From NCBI GenBank assembly GCA_900555195.1, contig USKC01000006.1, positions 1-28,653 of the forward strand: a stretch of 28,653 bases of DNA, read 5' to 3'. This DNA comes from an uncultured Lachnospiraceae bacterium (GTDB taxonomy: Bacteria > Bacillota > Clostridia > Lachnospirales > Lachnospiraceae). Position 1 is the first letter of the stretch, and each line of letters begins with the position of its first letter. Made by a program: the position numbers and the translations under genes. Below, in pieces: positions 25,221 through 28,653 of this stretch. The notes beneath the pieces are model-generated. The model saw only the letters and a program-made list of their open reading frames with translations. It did no database searches and was not told the DNA's origin.

Positions 25221-26570
25221 ATGGCTAGATTATTTGGAACAGATGGAGTAAGAGGCGTAGCGAATGAGGAACTGACCCCCCTGCTTGCGATGCAGCTGGG
25301 GCAGGCCGGCGCCACTGTGCTGACCAAAGAGAACGCGCATAAACCGACGATCATGGTAGGATGTGATACCCGTATTTCCTGTGATATGCTGGCAAATGCC
25401 CTTATGGCAGGGATCTGCAGCGTTGGCGCCAATGCGGTCTATGTGGGCGTTATCCCTACCCCGGCGGTCGCATATCTGACAAAAAAGTATAAAGTGGAGG
25501 CGGGCGTGGTGATCTCTGCGTCCCATAATCCGGTGGAATTCAATGGGATCAAATTCTTTGACAAAGATGGCTATAAGCTTCCGGATGCATTGGAAGATGA
25601 GATTGAAGCGTTGATAAACAGCGGCATGAAGGGCGTGGAGTTCCCTACCGGAACCAGAATCGGCAAAATCAAATACAGGACCGATGCCAGGGAAGAGTAT
25701 ATCAACCATGCCATACAGATGGTTCCTGTAAATCTGGAAGGAATGAAAATTGTGGTTGACTGCGCGGAGGGCGCTTCTCACTATACTTCTGTGGAGGCGC
25801 TTCGCGAACTGGGAGCGAATGTGGTTCCTATCCATAACATGCCGGACGGGACGAACATCAATGCCAACTGTGGTTCCACCCATATGGAAGAGCTGCAGGC
25901 CAGAGTGGTGTATGAGAAAGCGGATGTGGGGCTCGCATTTGACGGGGATGCGGATCGCCTGTTGGCTGTGGACGAAAATGGTGAGATTGTGGACGGCGAT
26001 CAGATTATGGGAATTGTCGGCGTGCACATGAGGGATCAGGGAAAACTGAAAAAGGATACGATTGTGGCCACAGTCATGAGCAATCTGGGCTTTTTCAAGA
26101 TGGGAGAAAGAGAACATCTGAATTTGGAACAGACCAAGGTGGGAGACAGATATGTTCTGGAGCGCATGCGTGAAATCGGCGCAAGCCTTGGAGGGGAGCA
26201 GTCGGGACATATTATTTTCCTGGATGAGAATACCACAGGTGACGGACTTCTTTCCGCACTTCATCTGCTTGAAGTGATGGCGGATACCAAGAAGCCGCTT
26301 TCCGAACTGGCGAAGGTGATGACCGTTATGCCCCAGGCATTGATTAATGCCAAGGTGCCGAACCACAAGAAGGACAGATATATGGAATACCCGGAGATCG
26401 CAAAAGCCATAGAGGAACTGAACGCGAAGTTTGCCGGGGATGGAAGAGTGCTCATCCGCCCATCCGGAACAGAACCGAAGGTGCGGGTGATGATCGAGGG
26501 AAAAGACCAGAACATGATAGAAGAAGAGGCCCGGAAACTGGCTGACCTGATACAGAATATCATGCTGTAG
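25221..26570 (+). CDS. glmM: Phosphoglucosamine mutase
   Basis: 449 residues, exactly the family length. It converts glucosamine-6-phosphate to glucosamine-1-phosphate for UDP-GlcNAc and peptidoglycan. The N-terminus MARLFGTDGVRGVAN is the family start and has AGAGG upstream. The frame stays open further upstream, inside cdaR, but that extension is not coding. Catalytic Ser is S101 (ISASHNP), metal site DGDADR is at 241-246 and the phosphate-binding RPSGTEPKVR at 413-422. In Gram-positive bacteria GlmM binds and inhibits CdaA, so the operon pairs the cyclase with two of its regulators. Confidence 0.97.
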   Translation: MARLFGTDGVRGVANEELTPLLAMQLGQAGATVLTKENAHKPTIMVGCDTRISCDMLANALMAGICSVGANAVYVGVIPTPAVAYLTKKYKVEAGVVISASHNPVEFNGIKFFDKDGYKLPDALEDEIEALINSGMKGVEFPTGTRIGKIKYRTDAREEYINHAIQMVPVNLEGMKIVVDCAEGASHYTSVEALRELGANVVPIHNMPDGTNINANCGSTHMEELQARVVYEKADVGLAFDGDADRLLAVDENGEIVDGDQIMGIVGVHMRDQGKLKKDTIVATVMSNLGFFKMGEREHLNLEQTKVGDRYVLERMREIGASLGGEQSGHIIFLDENTTGDGLLSALHLLEVMADTKKPLSELAKVMTVMPQALINAKVPNHKKDRYMEYPEIAKAIEELNAKFAGDGRVLIRPSGTEPKVRVMIEGKDQNMIEEEARKLADLIQNIML

Positions 26571-26583
26571 CCAGCCCTGAGTC

Positions 26584-26612
26584 TTGAGATAACCCGGGGA
26601 TGATGCTATACT
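26584..26612 (+). promoter_or_regulatory. Predicted promoter of ptsH
   Basis: TTGAGA, 17 nt, TATACT, with TGC immediately before the -10 (extended -10). It is the best-formed promoter on the plus strand here and starts just after glmM, so HPr is likely expressed independently of the cda operon. The leader would be about 65 nt. Confidence 0.75.
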
Positions 26613-26682
26613 GAATTTAGGGAAAGATCGGAAGAAGTTCGGGGTTGTTTGGTTCTATAAAAAGGTAGGAGGTATTGATTAC

Positions 26683-26946
26683 ATGGTAAGCCAGAAGGTT
26701 GTTATAAAAAATCCTACGGGGCTGCATCTGAGGCCTGCGGGAATCCTGTGCAAGGAGGCCATGCAGTTTAAATCTTTGATCACTTTTACATTCCGGGAAA
26801 ATACGGCGAATGCCAAGAGCGTACTCAGCGTTCTTGGAGCCTGTGTTAAATGCGGAGATGAAATAGAACTGATCTGCGATGGCGAGGACGAAGAAGAAGC
26901 ACTGCGGTCTTTGGTTCATGCGATTGAAAGCGGACTGGGAGAATAA
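26683..26946 (+). CDS. ptsH: HPr phosphocarrier protein
   Basis: 87 residues, normal size. It relays phosphate from enzyme I to sugar-specific EIIA proteins of the PTS. His15 sits in PTGLHLRPAG with Arg17 two residues on, and Ser46 (NAKSVLSVLG) is the site phosphorylated by HPr kinase in Gram-positive catabolite control. Both key residues are intact, so it is a true HPr rather than a Crh-type protein. The C-terminal EEEALRSLVHAIESGLGE also fits. AGGAGG lies 9 nt before the ATG. It has its own promoter and terminator and is probably monocistronic; enzyme I is not in the window. Confidence 0.93.
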   Translation: MVSQKVVIKNPTGLHLRPAGILCKEAMQFKSLITFTFRENTANAKSVLSVLGACVKCGDEIELICDGEDEEEALRSLVHAIESGLGE

Positions 26947-26952
26947 GAACGG

Positions 26953-26990
26953 CAACAGGCTGTCGGGTATACGACGCCTGTTGTTTTTTA
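26953..26990 (+). terminator. Rho-independent terminator of ptsH
   Basis: CAACAGGC (26953-26960) pairs with GCCTGTTG (26976-26983), with an inner GTCG/CGAC stem, followed by TTTTTTATTTT. Confidence 0.93.
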
Positions 26991-27144
26991 TTTTGCCCGC
27001 CATGGGCAACGCTGACGGGCAAGTGCCCTGAATGCGTATAGGCAACGGCGATGTATACTGAAAGGGAAGATTCGCTGCCGCTTCATTGAACGGAATTCTG
27101 GCATTGGAAAGTGACTGTGCAAATCGAATCGGAATATAAAGGAA
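26991..27144. other. Gene-free stretch between two terminators
   Basis: No coding region is supported here. A small TTGCCC/GGGCAA hairpin (26993-27009) follows the ptsH terminator. Around 27052 is GATGTATACTGAA with AGGGAA after it, similar to the -10 region of ptsH but without a good -35. GATTCG at 27069 and CGAATC at 27125 are complementary. A short transcript ending near the 27145-27175 hairpin is conceivable but unsupported. Confidence 0.3.
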
Positions 27145-27175
27145 AGGCGCCCGAATCTGAGATTCATGGGCGCCT
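27145..27175 (-). terminator. Rho-independent terminator of the DUF3048 lipoprotein gene
   Basis: AGGCGCCC and GGGCGCCT with an inner GAATC/GATTC stem. On the minus strand it is followed by TTTCCTTTATATT. It lies about 75 bp past the stop codon. Confidence 0.8.
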
Positions 27176-27250
27176 CGTTTGTGTTGGAGGGAAAGGAGTC
27201 ACGGGCATGTCAAAGAGACTTTTTGGCCGCTTGTCCATTTCGCAGTTGAT

Positions 27251-28405
27251 TTAATCGTAGCCGAATTCATCTCCGTCTTCTACGATGCAAATCATGGTTT
27301 TTCCGGTATTCAGAGTGATTTCATTTCCGTCATCATCATAGAATTTGGTGGGTTCGTAATCCCCGTTCTTTTCCCAGTTAACATGGATTCCTTTTCCATT
27401 GGTGAAGTAATAGCCGTCCCTGGTATCGTCATGCACCTGGAAAGCCAGATATCCGTTGTCATCCCTGACTTCATGATAGGTGAACTGAACAAGGACGTTC
27501 TTAAAGGCGAGCTGTGTGTTGTCAAAAGCCGCATCCACATGGGGTTCGCCGTATTCATACCTGTAGAAAAGGCCGTCCTCTTCATTGTATTCAAAATAGG
27601 TTTTGGAAATAGGATAGCAGGAGGCCATGTCTATCTTTTTCACATCAAAAGCATCATTGTACTGTTCCAAAGTATTGGGGGAAGATTCTGAGGCGAACTG
27701 GAAATGGTTGGGCTCATAATAATCTTCCCGATAGGTTTTGGAGATATCTAGGGCTTCGATCGCATCATTGGCACCTTCTGCGCTCAGATAAGCGTTCTGA
27801 GGCGCTTTTCTGTCAGAAGAGCGGTAATAAGCATTTCCATATACGCCCTTGTTGCCGGAACCGCCATAGTTGGCGCCGGTGACATTGTCCGTGCTGCTTC
27901 TTTCGATGACATCCGCGATGTAGTAGGGGCCTCCAAAGTGGAAATAAATTGCATCCCATTCAAAGGACCAGTAAACGAAATAATCACGGCTGCTTCTCAC
28001 GTTGCCGATCCTGTCCATGTCCTCCCGATCCCAGTCCTTGAAGACAGCCATGAGACGGGTGATATTGCCTTCTACAGGGCATTCATAGAGAATATCCGCC
28101 TTGGAAAGGCTGTAATGGGGCAGGGCGGAAGAATCGTTGGGGACCATGACCGCGATGGGCCGCTGGTCGGCGATGTCGCCGCTGATCCATTCATTCGTAA
28201 GCGTGCTGCGAACCATTCCCTCTTCCGGGGGTACATCTTCTGCAGCTGTTTCTGTTTCCGCCACCGTTTCAGGAGGCAGGCTTTCCGCTGTCTCCTGTAC
28301 GGTAGCGGAAGGCGTTTCTTCCGGAGTTTCTTCCTGCTTACCGCAGCCGAAAAGGAAGGCGGAGCAGGATATACCGATAAGGAGCAGTGCGCTCAATTTC
28401 TTCAT
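27251..28405 (-). CDS. DUF3048 (YerB-like) lipoprotein
   Basis: 384 residues. A signal peptide ends in the lipobox LFGC, so lipidation at Cys21 is predicted (MKKLSALLLI..., then GCGKQ). A low-complexity Thr/Glu/Pro linker (about 25-60) separates the anchor from the DUF3048 domain. That domain begins near RPIAVMVPNDS and includes GNVRSSRDYFVYWSFEWDA and the final part with DDNGYLAFQVHDDTRDGYYF and GKTMICIVEDGDE. The family is extracytoplasmic and its biochemical role is not established. The gene stands alone with its own promoter and terminator. AGAGGAAAAAG precedes the ATG. Its leader carries a 27-bp hairpin, reported separately. Confidence 0.93.
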   Translation of the reverse strand: MKKLSALLLIGISCSAFLFGCGKQEETPEETPSATVQETAESLPPETVAETETAAEDVPPEEGMVRSTLTNEWISGDIADQRPIAVMVPNDSSALPHYSLSKADILYECPVEGNITRLMAVFKDWDREDMDRIGNVRSSRDYFVYWSFEWDAIYFHFGGPYYIADVIERSSTDNVTGANYGGSGNKGVYGNAYYRSSDRKAPQNAYLSAEGANDAIEALDISKTYREDYYEPNHFQFASESSPNTLEQYNDAFDVKKIDMASCYPISKTYFEYNEEDGLFYRYEYGEPHVDAAFDNTQLAFKNVLVQFTYHEVRDDNGYLAFQVHDDTRDGYYFTNGKGIHVNWEKNGDYEPTKFYDDDGNEITLNTGKTMICIVEDGDEFGYD

Positions 28406-28433
28406 TCTTTTTCCTCTCTTTCCTGGTCATTAT

Positions 28434-28493
28434 CGCCGGTGGACAAGACGGCACAAAGCGGAAAAGCGCCTTGCGCCGCCTTGTCCACCGGCG
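28434..28493 (-). other. 27-bp stem-loop at the 5' end of the DUF3048 transcript
   Basis: Arms 28467-28493 and 28434-28460 pair around a 6-nt loop. Three positions differ from perfect complementarity. All three become G-U pairs in minus-strand RNA but A-C mismatches in plus-strand RNA, so the structure is preserved specifically in the lipoprotein transcript. The predicted start point is near 28496, so the hairpin would begin within a few nt of the 5' end. No T-run follows on the minus strand, arguing against a terminator. Confidence 0.75.
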
Positions 28494-28502
28494 CCAATTT
28501 CT

Positions 28503-28532
28503 ATTATAGTCTACAAAAAGGGACGTTGTCAC
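28503..28532 (-). promoter_or_regulatory. Predicted promoter of the DUF3048 gene
   Basis: Minus strand GTGACA, 18 nt, TATAAT. The -10 is a perfect consensus and the -35 matches at five of six positions. Confidence 0.7.
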
Positions 28533-28577
28533 TACGAAAAAGGTGATTTTGTGCAAAATTAAGAAAATAGTTACTTT

Positions 28578-28653
28578 TCATGGGGATGGAGAAGATGCCG
28601 GCCGCGAACAGGACATCCCCTCCCGCCAAAGGGCATCTTCTCCATCCCTATGA
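28578..28653. repeat. Long inverted repeat at the right edge
   Basis: Arms 28578-28599 and 28632-28653 (22 nt each) are complementary at 21 of 22 positions; the odd one is a G-U pair in plus-strand RNA. The inner part includes GGGATGGAGAAGATGCC. The right arm ends exactly at the window edge, so the repeat may extend further. No gene is seen in it. Confidence 0.8.

Noticed and set aside
25230..26366. Minus-strand frame of 378 codons
   Set aside because: Antisense shadow of glmM, which is full length with all active-site motifs.

Overview
The window looks like a chromosomal segment of a Gram-positive, endospore-lineage Clostridia, most probably a Lachnospiraceae member. This is inferred from a Spo0A-type DNA-binding domain, an EpsG/EpsE-style exopolysaccharide locus, the cdaA-cdaR-glmM order, a Firmicutes HPr carrying both His15 and Ser46, strong AGGAGG-type ribosome binding sites and moderate-to-high GC. 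No tRNA, rRNA, CRISPR array or transposase gene was seen.

Region 1 (1 to about 12960, all on the minus strand) is a surface polysaccharide locus. In transcription order it holds gmd, a GT-C-like membrane protein, GDP-fucose synthase, mannose-1-phosphate guanylyltransferase, a stand-alone Spo0A effector domain, a GtrB-like polyprenyl-phosphate glycosyltransferase and a GT2 enzyme. A 480-bp near-palindrome follows, then a polyprenyl glycosylphosphotransferase, a Wzz-like chain-length protein with a P-loop-less kinase-like tail, a GT2, an EpsG-like polymerase and a GT2 that runs off the left edge. The locus encodes the whole GDP-mannose to GDP-L-fucose branch, so a fucose-containing polymer is likely. 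No flippase is visible; it may lie to the left.

Region 2 (13070 to 16851) starts with a tightly packed divergent promoter pair. An AraC-family regulator is read rightwards, away from gmd, and is followed by a DUF6020-like membrane protein. That gene converges on rfbD (dTDP-4-dehydrorhamnose reductase) at a shared bidirectional terminator.

Region 3 (16852 to 17480) is a gene-free stretch with the rfbD promoter, a second long inverted repeat and the promoter and leader of an mreB/mbl gene.

Region 4 (17481 to 26946, plus strand) is a housekeeping block: mreB/mbl, a terminator, recD2 (probable TTG start), comF, two membrane proteins of unknown function, cdaA (c-di-AMP synthase), cdaR and glmM. 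A well-formed promoter, ptsH (HPr) and a terminator follow. The pairing of cdaA/cdaR with glmM links c-di-AMP to cell-wall precursor supply.

Region 5 (27145 to 28653) holds a minus-strand DUF3048 lipoprotein with its own terminator, a promoter, and an unusually long hairpin at the 5' end of its predicted transcript. A further long inverted repeat sits at the right edge.

The most unusual features are the 480-bp palindrome splitting the polysaccharide locus, the receiver-less Spo0A protein encoded inside it, the 5'-end hairpin of the lipoprotein transcript, and two uncharacterised membrane proteins encoded just before cdaA.
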